A stretch of 44,708 nt of DNA, taken from Acidobacteriota bacterium (GTDB lineage: Bacteria > Acidobacteriota > UBA6911 > RPQK01 > JACQSY01). Below, piece after piece: positions 20,134-28,223 of the stretch. The position numbers were made by a program, and so were the translations under genes. The first letter of the stretch is position 1; the number at the start of each line of letters is the position of its first letter. Under the pieces are notes generated by a model. The model was given only the letters and a program-made list of their open reading frames with translations. It had not been told where the DNA came from and made no database searches. Location: the NCBI GenBank assembly GCA_016211085.1, contig JACQSY010000139.1:1-44708 (forward strand), written 5' to 3'.

Positions 20134-20710
20134 AGGAAACCTCCTCATGCGCCCTTTGTATTGCTTTTAGATTTCCCTCCACGATTTTCGGCGAGAATTT
20201 CTGGGTGAGCATTTCTTCTACTTCAGCGAGCAGGCTTTCGATGGTAACCAAGCCGGTGGTGCGAGCGACTGCTCCCAACATGGGAGTGTTCGGCTTTAAC
20301 ATGCCAAAGCACTCGGCTGCAATTCGTGTGGCATCAACGCAGGCTACTTGCTGATGGCTTAGACGAAGGAGACGATGCACCTCGGCCGGCGACTGCGTTG
20401 TGTTAACGACAATCACGGCGTCCGGAGTCGAGTTGGTTCCGACAGCAACAGTTCCCAACAGGGAAGGGTCAACAACAACGACGACGCTTGCTTCCTCGAC
20501 AACTCCATGAATTCGAATGGGGACGGGACTGATTCGGTTGAAGGCCCGCAGAGGCGCTCCCATCCGCTCAGGTCCAAACTCGGGAAAGGCCTGAACGTGT
20601 TTCCCTTCGCGCAGACAAGCGGCGGCCAACATTTCAGCCGCAGTCACTGCCCCTTGGCCGGCGCGTGAATGCCATCGCACCTCAATCAGGGCCGCTACGG
20701 TCTTCTCCAT
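20126..20710 (-). CDS. porG: 2-oxoacid:ferredoxin oxidoreductase gamma subunit (PorG)
   Basis: The 194-residue gamma subunit begins with EVRWHSRAGQGAVTAAEML, the PorG glycine motif, followed by VQAFPEFGPERMGAPLRAFNRIS, which is highly typical of pyruvate-type enzymes. It works with PorA, PorB and PorD as a heterotetramer. The ATG abuts the stop of the upstream ferredoxin gene (TGA-ATG). Confidence 0.88.
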   Translation of the reverse strand: MEKTVAALIEVRWHSRAGQGAVTAAEMLAAACLREGKHVQAFPEFGPERMGAPLRAFNRISPVPIRIHGVVEEASVVVVVDPSLLGTVAVGTNSTPDAVIVVNTTQSPAEVHRLLRLSHQQVACVDATRIAAECFGMLKPNTPMLGAVARTTGLVTIESLLAEVEEMLTQKFSPKIVEGNLKAIQRAHEEVSYV

Positions 20711-21007
20711 TCAAAGCGCCTCCGAGGTCACCACGATACAAAAGTCTGGACAAATGTCCTCACACTGCCGGCAGGCAGTGCAAAGTGCAGGGTTAAATAC
20801 CGTTGCCACGATCCCTTCGACACGACGCGGGTCCGGGATAGGTTTCAATACCGACTGGGGACAAGCCAGAATGCAGAGCTGACAGCCGGTGCACAGACTG
20901 CGATCAATGGTGACAGGCGTACGCCTTTCAAGATCGTGAAAAGACTCCAACCCTTCAACTGCAGGCTTGAAAACATTTTTTGCGGTGTATGCAGCCATTG
21001 TTCGCAT
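20711..21007 (-). CDS. 2x[4Fe-4S] ferredoxin opening the POR/KOR operon
   Basis: A small protein with two clusters, CTGCQLCILACP near residue 40 and CTACRQCEDICP near 75. It is the first gene of the eight-gene - strand operon. It could be the KOR delta subunit (KorD), since the downstream korABC set otherwise lacks one, or a free ferredoxin acceptor. ATG 21007 is used; GTG 21031 and ATG 20998 are in frame, and none has a clear ribosome site. Confidence 0.75.
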   Translation of the reverse strand: MRTMAAYTAKNVFKPAVEGLESFHDLERRTPVTIDRSLCTGCQLCILACPQSVLKPIPDPRRVEGIVATVFNPALCTACRQCEDICPDFCIVVTSEAL

Positions 21008-21031
21008 GAAGTCAGGCACTACAAAACACAC

Positions 21032-21440
21032 TCACGCTCTCGTTAAAGTGCGACACTTTCTTCGCAATTCTCATGCCACGGTAGGTCAAAGAATCGGCGT
21101 CATTTAGGTCGGGGTTACCCGGCAATCAAAAGTGCTCGAAAAAAAGAGCCTTTGTCGCTTTCTGCCTGTTACCCTGGTCTTAAATGACGAACTTTTCAAT
21201 CTTGTCGCCTGTCGGTTTTGGGTGCTTTCACCCCATCAGGGGGTGTGAGTCTTGGGTACTTCACCCCATAGCGGACCGAACCATCGAGACCGTGCGTTAA
21301 AACTCGGTCTGTTGTACCTGATCGGAAAGAGCGTCTCGATTCCACCTCGAGGTGCGACGATGGGGCACTAGAATCGGCGGGATCAAGAAGGAACGGGGGA
21401 AGATCGAATTATCTGCTGAGATAGTCAGGCGCGGCTGAGC
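21032..21440. other. Intergenic region with clustered small hairpins
   Basis: No gene is seen in these 409 bases. The half nearest 21,031 should hold the POR/KOR operon promoter. At 21,220-21,267 there are two similar motifs, GGGTG-CTTT-CACCC and GGGT-ACTTC-ACCC, and an alternative stem CACCCC-ATCA-GGGGGTG between them, so two mutually exclusive folds are possible. Confidence 0.4.
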
Positions 21441-21689
21441 CTAGAGGATTCCTCCGCCCAATGCAAGGCGTATCAATCCGAAGAACACTGCAATACAGCA
21501 GGCGACGAGTCCAGCGACGGCCGCTCCTTTGTTGGGCTTGCGGGTCGTGGCGAGGACGACGCAGCTAAAGATGATACCGAAAACTGAGAACGGAATGTTC
21601 AGCCAGTTCAACGCTCCGAGCAGCGGCACAAAGCCGATCAGCATTCCAAAAAGCGCCAGAATTCCCCATAGGAGGCTTAACGTTTGCAT
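21441..21689 (-). CDS. Small three-helix membrane protein (DUF4190-like)
   Basis: The 82-residue product has three hydrophobic helices (LWGILALFGMLIGFVPLLGA, IPFSVFGIIFSCVVLA and AGLVACCIAVFFGLIRLAL) with a short basic loop TTRKPNKG between the second and third. This layout resembles small DUF4190-type membrane proteins. Function is unknown. The ribosome site is weak. It stands alone between the POR/KOR operon and the amidohydrolase gene. Confidence 0.6.
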   Translation of the reverse strand: MQTLSLLWGILALFGMLIGFVPLLGALNWLNIPFSVFGIIFSCVVLATTRKPNKGAAVAGLVACCIAVFFGLIRLALGGGIL

Positions 21690-22117
21690 CTTGGCTGCTG
21701 CGCCCTTTTGCAGCGGTGACCCATGAGCTAAGAATTTCTTGAGGGGCCCAAACTGGATGAAGAGATTAACACCATCGAAACCCGCGCGATAGAGAATTCT
21801 TCAAATTTCAGAGGACGTTTTCAGAGAATTTCAGGGGACGGAGCATCTGGCTGGCAAGCCGAGGCGGTTCATGAAGGCCATTGGGAGCGGGCGAAAACCG
21901 TGAAGGGGATCCTATGAAGGTGAACCGCTGCAAAGCGAGGAACGCCATCGTCCGGGGCTGTTTTTTATGGCCTTTGATCACCGCCGTTCTGCTTACCCGT
22001 ATTCAAACTGCCCGCGATGACGAGGCGATGGACACCGACATCGCCTCGTCCTCTCTCTTTGACCTCGCCTTGCAAGCCCGGCCTGCAAACGTTACCGTAT
22101 TTATGAACTGGGGTAAC
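21690..22117. other. Intergenic region with a short direct repeat
   Basis: The sequence TTTCAGAGGACG near 21,806 recurs as TTTCAGGGGACG near 21,829. A + strand frame starting at ATG 21,914 runs into the 3' end of the amidohydrolase gene and has no recognisable domain, so I do not call it. Nothing else is evident. Confidence 0.35.
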
Positions 22118-23962
22118 TTAGCGGCGTGCGAAAAGTTCTTTGAAGGTGGCCACTGTCGCACCAGGAGGATTCAAGTTGTACTCCCGCGAAAAAGTGGGAT
22201 GCAAATAAACCATCTCCCCATCGCAGATAGTCATCAGGGCTTGAACCTCCGAGATCTCCTCTTCAGGGGTGTTTAAATAATCCCGGTCGAGAACCACGAG
22301 ATCCGCCTTCTTCCCGGTCTCCAGTGAACCCAACTCTTTCTCTTTGAGGACATACTCGGCAGCCCAACTCGTAATCATCTTCAGCGCGGTTACTTTGTCA
22401 ATCCTTTCCTCAGGACCGTAGACCTTGCCCTCTACTTTTCGTGTCAAAAAAATCTCCAGATTTTCCCAGATATAGCTGTGTGCGTCCATCTCGAAGACCA
22501 CTTTAGCCCCTTTGTTCAGCATGGTCTTGATCGGGACAACCATAGTATTCGCAACCTTCTGGCCGTAAACACGTTCCAGGGTGGGGGAATCCTTTACAAA
22601 TACCGGCGCACAGCTAAAGTAGATCCCCAGTCTGACGGCTCGCTCGATATGGTCCGGGTTGACCAGAGTACAGTGATCAAAAGCAAAACGCCTTCCCTTT
22701 ATGGGAACTTCCCGGTCGATTTCCTCCAAAGTGTCAAGCAGCTGTCGGATGGTGCGGTCTCCTGCCGTATGCATGTTCGCTACCCGGTTCCCGCTCCGAG
22801 CCAGGGCTGTGAACCACTCTTTGTAATAGTTTCGGGAAGCCCCACGGTACTCTGGATCTTGCAGCGGTTGTCCCATAGGCCAGTACTTGTCTTCTGGCCC
22901 GAACTGTTCGAGTCTTTTTTGATCTGAAGGCATTCGAGGACCCGTGCCATCGGCAACGATGGGGGTAATGGAAGTGACCCAGAGCTTGGAAGAACCTAAT
23001 CCAGTCAGGTTGCCCATGCGCTTGAAAAGGGCCTCGGGATCTTCAACCGCAAAAAAATCTTCAATCCCGTATGGAACACGCACCTTCAATTCATTGTTTC
23101 CATCCAGTGTTCTCAAGGCTTCCACGTCATCGGAACCGATCCGGGTCGAAATGGTGGTTACCCCCATGGCGCTCCATTCCTCGATTTCCTTTTTTAAGAA
23201 CGGGCGCAGCATCTCGGCCGAAGGCCGCGGCAGTAACTCATGTTCCAGGATCTTGCTGGCCGGCGGTTCCATTAATCCCGTAGGATTACCCCCAGAATCC
23301 TTCCACCAACGGCCGTACTTCTTAATAAAATCTCCATACTTGCTCCACAGAATATCCCACGCCTTTCCATTGAGCAGGCAGACACCGTTAAAAATGATGG
23401 TTCCTCCGCCGACGGAAATTACGATGGGATTATTGGGAGCCGCTTTATCCAGATCCTGCATGCTGAGCTCTTCGTAAAGGATGTGCACGGGTGCTTTTGA
23501 ATTCCTGTAGAAGTTCTGGGATGTCAAAAAAATCCACTCGCCGGGCTGGAGATTGAATTCCTTAACGGTTTTAGAGACGTGCGCCAGAACATCAGCTTTG
23601 GTTTTAATGAGCGCCCAGTCAATTGGATATTCCTGCAAGTTGCGGGCTCCTAATGCTTTTTCGTAGTGCATGCGGGCGTGTTGATGGAAATGAGAATGAG
23701 TGTCGATCAATCCGGGAATAACCGTCTTTCCTTTTAAGTCGACCTTTTGCGTCGATTCGTCGGCCAACTGCAGAATTTCAGCGCTTTTCCCTACCGCCAG
23801 AATCCGGTCAGCTCGTACTGCGACGGCTTCGGCGATCGTGAAATTCGCATCCACGGTGACCACCTTCCCGTTGTAAAGAATGATATCCGCCTTCTGGGCC
23901 AGAGTTAGGGACGGAACAATTGCAATAATGAGGCCGGTAATAAACCATGCAGATAATCTCAT
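22118..23962 (-). CDS. Secreted YtcJ-like metal-dependent amidohydrolase
   Basis: The 614 residues begin with a signal peptide (cleavage after LTLAQ). The amidohydrolase small beta-domain follows (ADIILYNGKVVTVD) and then the metal-binding GLIDTHSHFHQHA near residue 84. Later metal or catalytic positions are in NMHTAGDRTIRQ, FAFDHCTLV and FEMDAHSYIW, and the C-terminal beta segment has LGSLETGKKADLVVLDRD. This is the YtcJ/exoenzyme regulatory type of cyclic amidohydrolase; the substrate is unknown. Location is periplasmic or lipid-anchored by inference. It is a single-gene unit. Confidence 0.82.
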   Translation of the reverse strand: MRLSAWFITGLIIAIVPSLTLAQKADIILYNGKVVTVDANFTIAEAVAVRADRILAVGKSAEILQLADESTQKVDLKGKTVIPGLIDTHSHFHQHARMHYEKALGARNLQEYPIDWALIKTKADVLAHVSKTVKEFNLQPGEWIFLTSQNFYRNSKAPVHILYEELSMQDLDKAAPNNPIVISVGGGTIIFNGVCLLNGKAWDILWSKYGDFIKKYGRWWKDSGGNPTGLMEPPASKILEHELLPRPSAEMLRPFLKKEIEEWSAMGVTTISTRIGSDDVEALRTLDGNNELKVRVPYGIEDFFAVEDPEALFKRMGNLTGLGSSKLWVTSITPIVADGTGPRMPSDQKRLEQFGPEDKYWPMGQPLQDPEYRGASRNYYKEWFTALARSGNRVANMHTAGDRTIRQLLDTLEEIDREVPIKGRRFAFDHCTLVNPDHIERAVRLGIYFSCAPVFVKDSPTLERVYGQKVANTMVVPIKTMLNKGAKVVFEMDAHSYIWENLEIFLTRKVEGKVYGPEERIDKVTALKMITSWAAEYVLKEKELGSLETGKKADLVVLDRDYLNTPEEEISEVQALMTICDGEMVYLHPTFSREYNLNPPGATVATFKELFARR

Positions 23963-24100
23963 GATAAACCTCCGAAGTTCGTGATCTTCCTGACAGCAGT
24001 GTCGAACTGAACAACCTTTTGAGCGGGGCCGACGCCGGTATATGTTCTTGTGTGCAGAAAGTGGTTGAAGTCTAATATCAGCCCATTAACAGATCAAGAG

Positions 24101-24146
24101 GAAAATCGGGAAAAAAAGGGGACTGAGACCTCGTTCCCCCATTTTC
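24101..24146. repeat. REP-like hairpin left of the transposase gene
   Basis: An outer stem GAAAAT...ATTTTC encloses GGGGAC-TGAGACCTC-GTTCCCC. The core GGACTGAGACCTCGTT is matched, in inverted orientation, by the right-hand hairpin at 24887-24914 (GGACAGAGACCACGTT on the - strand). Such paired hairpins are the usual substrate of the REP-associated transposase they flank. Confidence 0.5.
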
Positions 24147-24198
24147 AAGGTACGCCTCTTTCTCGTTGGCGAATTGACGCGGGCGAGGGTGCATTTTC

Positions 24199-24867
24199 TT
24201 AGCGGCTGCCTTTTCGTCTGCGACCCGACTTTTGAGGCCTCACAGGACGATTGAGTCGAACTTCCAGCTCATCAAGGAACTGATCCGATCCACAGGGCCG
24301 GCCCGTTCGAGTCTGAAGCCTTAAAGACCTGAGCCGACTTTCATCCTCTTCTCCAGCCAGCCACTCGGACCAGTAGGTAATCAGGCCCGGGGTTGAAGGG
24401 AGAGGAGCCAGGAGTGGGTTTTCCTCCAGACCACAGTGGGCCTGGGCGCTGGACCACCGGTAATCCTCGGCCTGAGCGACCAAGGCCGCTCGGACCGGGT
24501 TTTGCTCTACATAACGGATGGCAGCCCAGAAGTGAGCTGGGTCTAAAACGCAGGAATAGAATCGGTTTTGGACGAGATGGCCCGTGAAATTGTACTTGCG
24601 GTTAAAGTAGATGGCAAAGGCGCTGTGCAGGTCGCGCATCGCAGAGCTCAATGATTTCCCATCCGCGGGGGTGGCGACCAGGTGAACGTGGTTGGTCATG
24701 CAGCAGTACGAAAAAAGCTCCAGGGAATAAATCTGGACCTGCTTGTTAAGCAGGAACAAATAAACTTCATGATCTTCAGAATCGCGATAGAACTCGCAAC
24801 GACGATTACCTCGCTGTGTGACATGGTGCGGTTCGCCCGGGACGATGATCCTTCTGGTTCTTGGCAT
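24199..24867 (-). mobile_element. rayT: REP-associated tyrosine transposase (IS200-like Y1 fold)
   Basis: The 222-residue coding region starts MPRTRRIIVPGEPHHVTQRGN, a hallmark of REP-associated transposases. The HUH metal motif is in MTNHVHLVATP near residue 57, and the catalytic tyrosine in IRYVEQNPVRAAL near residue 117. These enzymes cut and join single-stranded DNA at REP hairpins and are usually domesticated, single-copy genes. It is flanked on both sides by hairpins sharing a core, in inverted orientation. It lies just downstream of the comM fragment, so it marks a variable chromosomal spot. Confidence 0.85.
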
Positions 24868-24886
24868 CAGCTTCTTTCAAAAATCA

Positions 24887-24914
24887 GGAAACGTGGTCTC
24901 TGTCCACGGTTTCC
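24887..24914. repeat. REP-like hairpin right of the transposase gene
   Basis: GGAAACGTGG-TCTCTGT-CCACGGTTTCC forms a ten-pair stem with one bulged G. Read on the - strand it resembles the left hairpin at 24101-24146. The two inverted hairpins bracket the transposase gene. Confidence 0.5.
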
Positions 24915-24956
24915 GCCGGTTTCCGGTTAGCGGTGCATTGCGAGCGTGTCACGCGT

Positions 24957-25949
24957 TCAGGTTCCTTCCCAGAAGTTACGGTCGAGGGAGCGGTATTGGA
25001 TGGCTTCGGCGACGTGCTCGGTGCCAATCTGCTCAGAATGGGCCAAGTCCGCAATGGTGCGGGCGACTTTGAGAATGCGATCGTAGGCCCGGGCGGAAAA
25101 GTTGAGTTTCTGAATCGCCGTTTCCAGAAGCTTGCGCGTGGCTTCGTTTAAAACACAGTGTCGATGGATTTCCGAAGAACCCATGTGGGCATTGCAGTAA
25201 AGCGCCGTGTGACGGAATCGCTCCAGCTGGATCTCGCGCGCCCGCCGCACCCGCTGTGCAATCACTGGCGACGCTTCGCCGTCAGGATCCCGGATCAACT
25301 CCTTGTATTTCACTTCCGGCACGTCGATGTGTAAATCAATCCGGTCCAGCAGCGGACCGGAAATCTTCGAGAGGTAGCGCTGGATCTGAGCCGGCGTGCA
25401 CACGCATTCTTTGGCCACGCTGTTCCAGTAGCCGCAGGGGCACGGATTCATGGCAGCCGCCAGCATGAACTTGGCAGGGAAGGGCACTGACCGCGCAGCC
25501 CGGCTGATGATAACCTCGTCTTCCTCCAACGGTTGACGGAGCACCTCCAAGACATTCCGCTGGAACTCTGGAAGCTCGTCGAGGAACAAAACGCCGTTGT
25601 GCGCAAGTGAGACCTCACCGGGACGAGGGTTGGACCCACCCCCGACCAATCCAGCGGCACTGATGGTGTGATGCGGCGACCGGAAGGGGCGTTGCGCCAC
25701 AAACTGCTTGTCGCCCCGCAACAATCCACATACGCTGTGGATCGCCGTCGTCTCTAAAGCCTCATCAAAAGTCATGGGAGGAAGGATGGAAGGAATACGT
25801 TTGGCCAACATGGTTTTGCCTGAGCCCGGTGGACCAATCATCAGCATATTCTGACCAAATTCACCCGCTAATCTCCGCTCATTCAATTCCCTTAATTTCA
25901 ACAGCTTACAGAAACCGCAAAAAACTCTCTCTTCCTGTCCCAACCGCAT
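24957..25949 (-). pseudogene. comM: comM (YifB) magnesium-chelatase-like ATPase, 5' part missing
   Basis: ComM is a hexameric AAA+ helicase that helps branch migration during natural transformation. The frame keeps everything from the Walker A loop GPPGSGKT through Walker [11 protein letters not shown], the zinc-like [20 protein letters not shown] and the Mg_chelatase C-terminal domain. Full-length ComM has about 500 residues; about 200 N-terminal ones (the S5/Lon-like domain and the GQEHVKRALE region) are absent. The 40 residues before [14 protein letters not shown] do not look like ComM, so homology ends near 25,860. The cause is either insertion of the accessory DNA to the right or an assembly join. 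Confidence 0.85.
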
Positions 25950-26016
25950 TGACCCGGCGGAAAGTCAGGAAGAGGTCTGCTTAAAATCAACCTACGGGTC
26001 GGAAAAGGAGCAAGCA

Positions 26017-26178
26017 ATGCCCAGAGAAGAAACCATCAATCAAATCCAGTCAGACATCGCCGAGCTCGAAAAGGAAATCGAACAGCTCAAGCAGGACCTG
26101 AAGCAGAAGACGGACGAGCTCAAGGGATGCAAGAAGGCCCTGAAGAACCTCGCTGGCAATGGAACAGCGAAGCCATGA
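26017..26178 (+). CDS. Small coiled-coil protein (53 aa)
   Basis: Translation gives MPREETINQIQSDIAELEK and continues as a highly charged helix with leucine or isoleucine every three to four residues up to residue 45. This is a short parallel coiled coil. A strong GGAAAAGGAG ribosome site lies six bases before the ATG. An AT-rich CTTAAAAT box lies about 30 bases upstream. It opens the zinc-ribbon/HerA operon. No family is recognised; a multimerising adaptor is one guess. Confidence 0.6.
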   Translation: MPREETINQIQSDIAELEKEIEQLKQDLKQKTDELKGCKKALKNLAGNGTAKP

Positions 26179-26202
26179 CCTGCCAGCAGGTGCCGCGTCA
26201 AC

Positions 26203-26451
26203 ATGTCCCGCCCGCGCGATGGGCGCGGCGACGGCTTTCCAGAGGCCGAGTATCAAATCACGTTTATGGGCGCATCGATGCTTGTTTGCACCGTGCACAA
26301 GGACGCTTTTGAGCAGAAGCTATTGCGCCGGGGATGGTCAGACTACAAGGTCGTGCTCCTGTTTCCAGATGGCCAGGAGGCAACAGATGCCGAAGGCCGC
26401 GCGGACAGGAGGTCAAGAAAGTCGGATCCAACGCCATTCCAGGAGAACTAA
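26203..26451 (+). CDS. Hypothetical protein (82 aa) in the HerA operon
   Basis: The frame encodes a compact central part, YQITFMGASMLVCTVHKD, then WSDYKVVLLFPDG, flanked by low-complexity charged ends. No family is recognised. ATG 26203 has AGGTG about ten bases upstream. The stop is one base before the next ATG, and the gene lies 24 bases after the coiled-coil gene, so it belongs to the same transcript. Confidence 0.5.
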   Translation: MSRPRDGRGDGFPEAEYQITFMGASMLVCTVHKDAFEQKLLRRGWSDYKVVLLFPDGQEATDAEGRADRRSRKSDPTPFQEN

Positions 26452-26452
26452 T

Positions 26453-26659
26453 ATGAGATGCCCTAGCTGTAAGGAAGACGTGTACCGGTATCGCGTTTGT
26501 TTGGCGTGCCTCAGGCTGGTCTGTTCCCGTTGTATTCGCCCGTGCCCGACGATCTCCTTTCTTAGGACGCCAGGGCAGATCCAACTCCAAATGTGCGGCA
26601 TGCCTATCTGTGGTGAGCACGAGATGTGCAATTACTGCAGGCGGAAGCAAGAAACGTGA
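26453..26659 (+). CDS. Cysteine-rich zinc-ribbon miniprotein (68 aa)
   Basis: MRCPSCKEDVYRYRVCLACL begins a chain with eleven cysteines and a histidine arranged as C-x2-C pairs (residues 3/6, 16/19, 24/27, 59/62), with CGEHEMC near 53-59. This should fold as two to three zinc knuckles. AGGAGAA lies directly upstream of the ATG. It is the first of four cysteine-rich genes in the operon. Nucleic-acid or protein binding is the usual role of such folds; the specific role is unknown. Confidence 0.65.
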   Translation: MRCPSCKEDVYRYRVCLACLRLVCSRCIRPCPTISFLRTPGQIQLQMCGMPICGEHEMCNYCRRKQET

Positions 26660-26916
26660 CGAAGAAGCTGCCGCGCGCCCTTGCTGACTCCCGCAGCATC
26701 GCCTGCCGCGTCTGCGGGCTTTCGAATGCGCTTATCCTGCGCTGGAACGAGTTGCAGTCGGACCGGCGCTTCCGGATGAGAAAGCGCGAGTTTCGCACAT
26801 GCCATGGGTGCGGGCGGTATGCGTGCAACAAGTGCATCAGCTGGGAAGGTGGGTACCTGCGCTGCCGCGCCTGCCTCCACTTTCTCATCGTCAAGCACAT
26901 CACCCCGCCATCCTGA
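26656..26916 (+). CDS. Cysteine-rich zinc-ribbon protein (86 aa)
   Basis: A GTG start overlaps the previous stop (GTGA). Residues include CRVCG at 17-21 near the N-terminus, a basic linker RRFRMRKREFR, and then CHGCGRYACNKC and CRACL, forming a treble-clef-like cluster. It resembles its upstream neighbour in cysteine spacing, which suggests duplication. An upstream ATG at 26626 is in frame but overlaps the neighbour by 34 bases. Confidence 0.6.
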   Translation: MTKKLPRALADSRSIACRVCGLSNALILRWNELQSDRRFRMRKREFRTCHGCGRYACNKCISWEGGYLRCRACLHFLIVKHITPPS

Positions 26917-26956
26917 ATCAGGCATAGCCCCGCAGTATGCGGGCAGAAAGGAAATC

Positions 26957-27850
26957 ATGGGAATCTTTGACGATGCTATACATCCACCCAAGAAGATCGA
27001 AGTCGGGCCGGAGAAGGGGGATTGCTGCGATGACTTAAGCGAAGGCTCAGGCAACATCTTCGGCTTCCCTGACGAAGCATTCAGGCGTCCCAGGAGCAAT
27101 GAGTGGAGTTTTGACCGCCGGCCTCCTTCCCCGGGCGTGAACAATCCCGGCCGTCCTGTTGTGAACGACTCCGGCCTGACGGGCCGCTATGACGAAACGA
27201 GCTATCACAAGCGAAGGCTGCCGCGCGGTATCGCCCCGCATTTCCTACGGCCGAAAGGGCCAGCGATCACGAAAGAATTTCTCAAGGGTTCCGAGGTTAC
27301 TAACCCGGACCCGTTCCACTTTGAGGACGGCCTCACCGGTCGGTACGATGAGTCCAGAAGAGCTTTTCCAAAGGTGGGCCGCGGACCGAATCTTGTACGG
27401 CTCATGAGGGGCGTGCCTCGGCCGCCCGATTTTCAGCACATCCACGAAGAGAATAAAGCCCGCTATGGCGATCTGTATGGCGATGACATGGAGTACTGCC
27501 CCACCTGTCAGTGTTTTGTACCTAAAGAAATCATCGTTGAAAACCCAAGTGGCGACAGGGACTGGCCTTACCTGTGCCGCTATTGCGCCGAGGAAACTGA
27601 GCGGCATCTTACGCGGTGCCCGAACTGCAACCAGCCCTGGACCGGCGGAGAATTTCCGCACTGCGACCGCTGCGGCAGGAGCGGCTGCGACTGCCTGCAC
27701 TGGCAGTGTGTCCCGCACACTTTTGGTGCGTGGATGGACGAAGAGTACGACAGCTGGGACACGCTCTGCGGGGAGTGTTACCAGAGTACTGAGGAAGAAC
27801 ACCAAAGGCGCAGGGAAGAATCAGAAGGACAATCTGAAACGGAGGAATGA
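26957..27850 (+). CDS. Zinc-ribbon protein with a duplicated GLTGRYDE motif (297 aa)
   Basis: The N-terminal 170 residues are proline- and charge-rich and probably unstructured. They hold two copies of GLTGRYDE at residues 73-80 and 125-132, each followed by a basic stretch. The C-terminal part is cysteine-rich: CPTCQC near 181, CRYC near 207, CPNC near 221, CDRCGRSGCDC near 236, and CGEC near 271. The layout suggests short linear docking motifs joined to a zinc-ribbon array. AAAGGAAA precedes the ATG. No known family is recognised. It sits in the middle of the operon. Confidence 0.65.
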   Translation: MGIFDDAIHPPKKIEVGPEKGDCCDDLSEGSGNIFGFPDEAFRRPRSNEWSFDRRPPSPGVNNPGRPVVNDSGLTGRYDETSYHKRRLPRGIAPHFLRPKGPAITKEFLKGSEVTNPDPFHFEDGLTGRYDESRRAFPKVGRGPNLVRLMRGVPRPPDFQHIHEENKARYGDLYGDDMEYCPTCQCFVPKEIIVENPSGDRDWPYLCRYCAEETERHLTRCPNCNQPWTGGEFPHCDRCGRSGCDCLHWQCVPHTFGAWMDEEYDSWDTLCGECYQSTEEEHQRRREESEGQSETEE

Positions 27851-27852
27851 AG

Positions 27853-28215
27853 ATGGGAAACAATCCAATAAACATCAACTTTAGGCGGCGCGGAGGGAAA
27901 CGATTCCGCGTGCTCAGGCCAGACCGCTCCGGGGTAGAGCAGGTTGTCCAGACGCGGGAGACGTGGGACGGCGGCGCCAAGCAGGAAATCATTGATGTCA
28001 CCACCTGTCCATGCGGAACAGTGCTCCATCACCTTGACGAGGTGGCGGCATTCTGCGCCGTGCCCGGCTGTCCAGAGGCGCTCTGCGCGGACTGTGCGAA
28101 GGAGAATGTGTGCTCTATCTGCGGGAGGATTTTTTGCATTGGCGACAAAAGGGAAACCATGTCCGGAAAGAAAACCTGTTCCATGCACTGGCTCGTCTCC
28201 CGGCTCTTCCTGTGA
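27853..28215 (+). CDS. Zinc-ribbon protein (120 aa) preceding the ATPase
   Basis: A basic N-terminus (NINFRRRGGKRFRVLRP) leads to a C-terminal cluster: CPCG near 52, CAVPGCPEALCADCAKENVCSIC-type spacing near 68-92, and later cysteine and histidine. This resembles a RING- or treble-clef-like two-zinc fold. ATG 27853 is chosen because GGAGG lies seven bases upstream; ATG 27847 overlaps the previous stop. Eight bases separate it from the ATPase gene, so the two are likely made together. Confidence 0.62.
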   Translation: MGNNPININFRRRGGKRFRVLRPDRSGVEQVVQTRETWDGGAKQEIIDVTTCPCGTVLHHLDEVAAFCAVPGCPEALCADCAKENVCSICGRIFCIGDKRETMSGKKTCSMHWLVSRLFL

Positions 28216-28223
28216 GGGTTGCC

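Noticed and set aside
21914..22276. Possible small gene with a hydrophobic start overlapping the amidohydrolase 3' end
   Set aside because: It overlaps a well-supported gene on the other strand for half its length and has no recognisable domain.
25898..25950. ACCGC near the comM break, recalling the target duplication of Acinetobacter comM islands
   Set aside because: A five-base match is expected by chance, the break point here is not that site as far as I can tell, and the second copy needed for a duplication lies outside the window.
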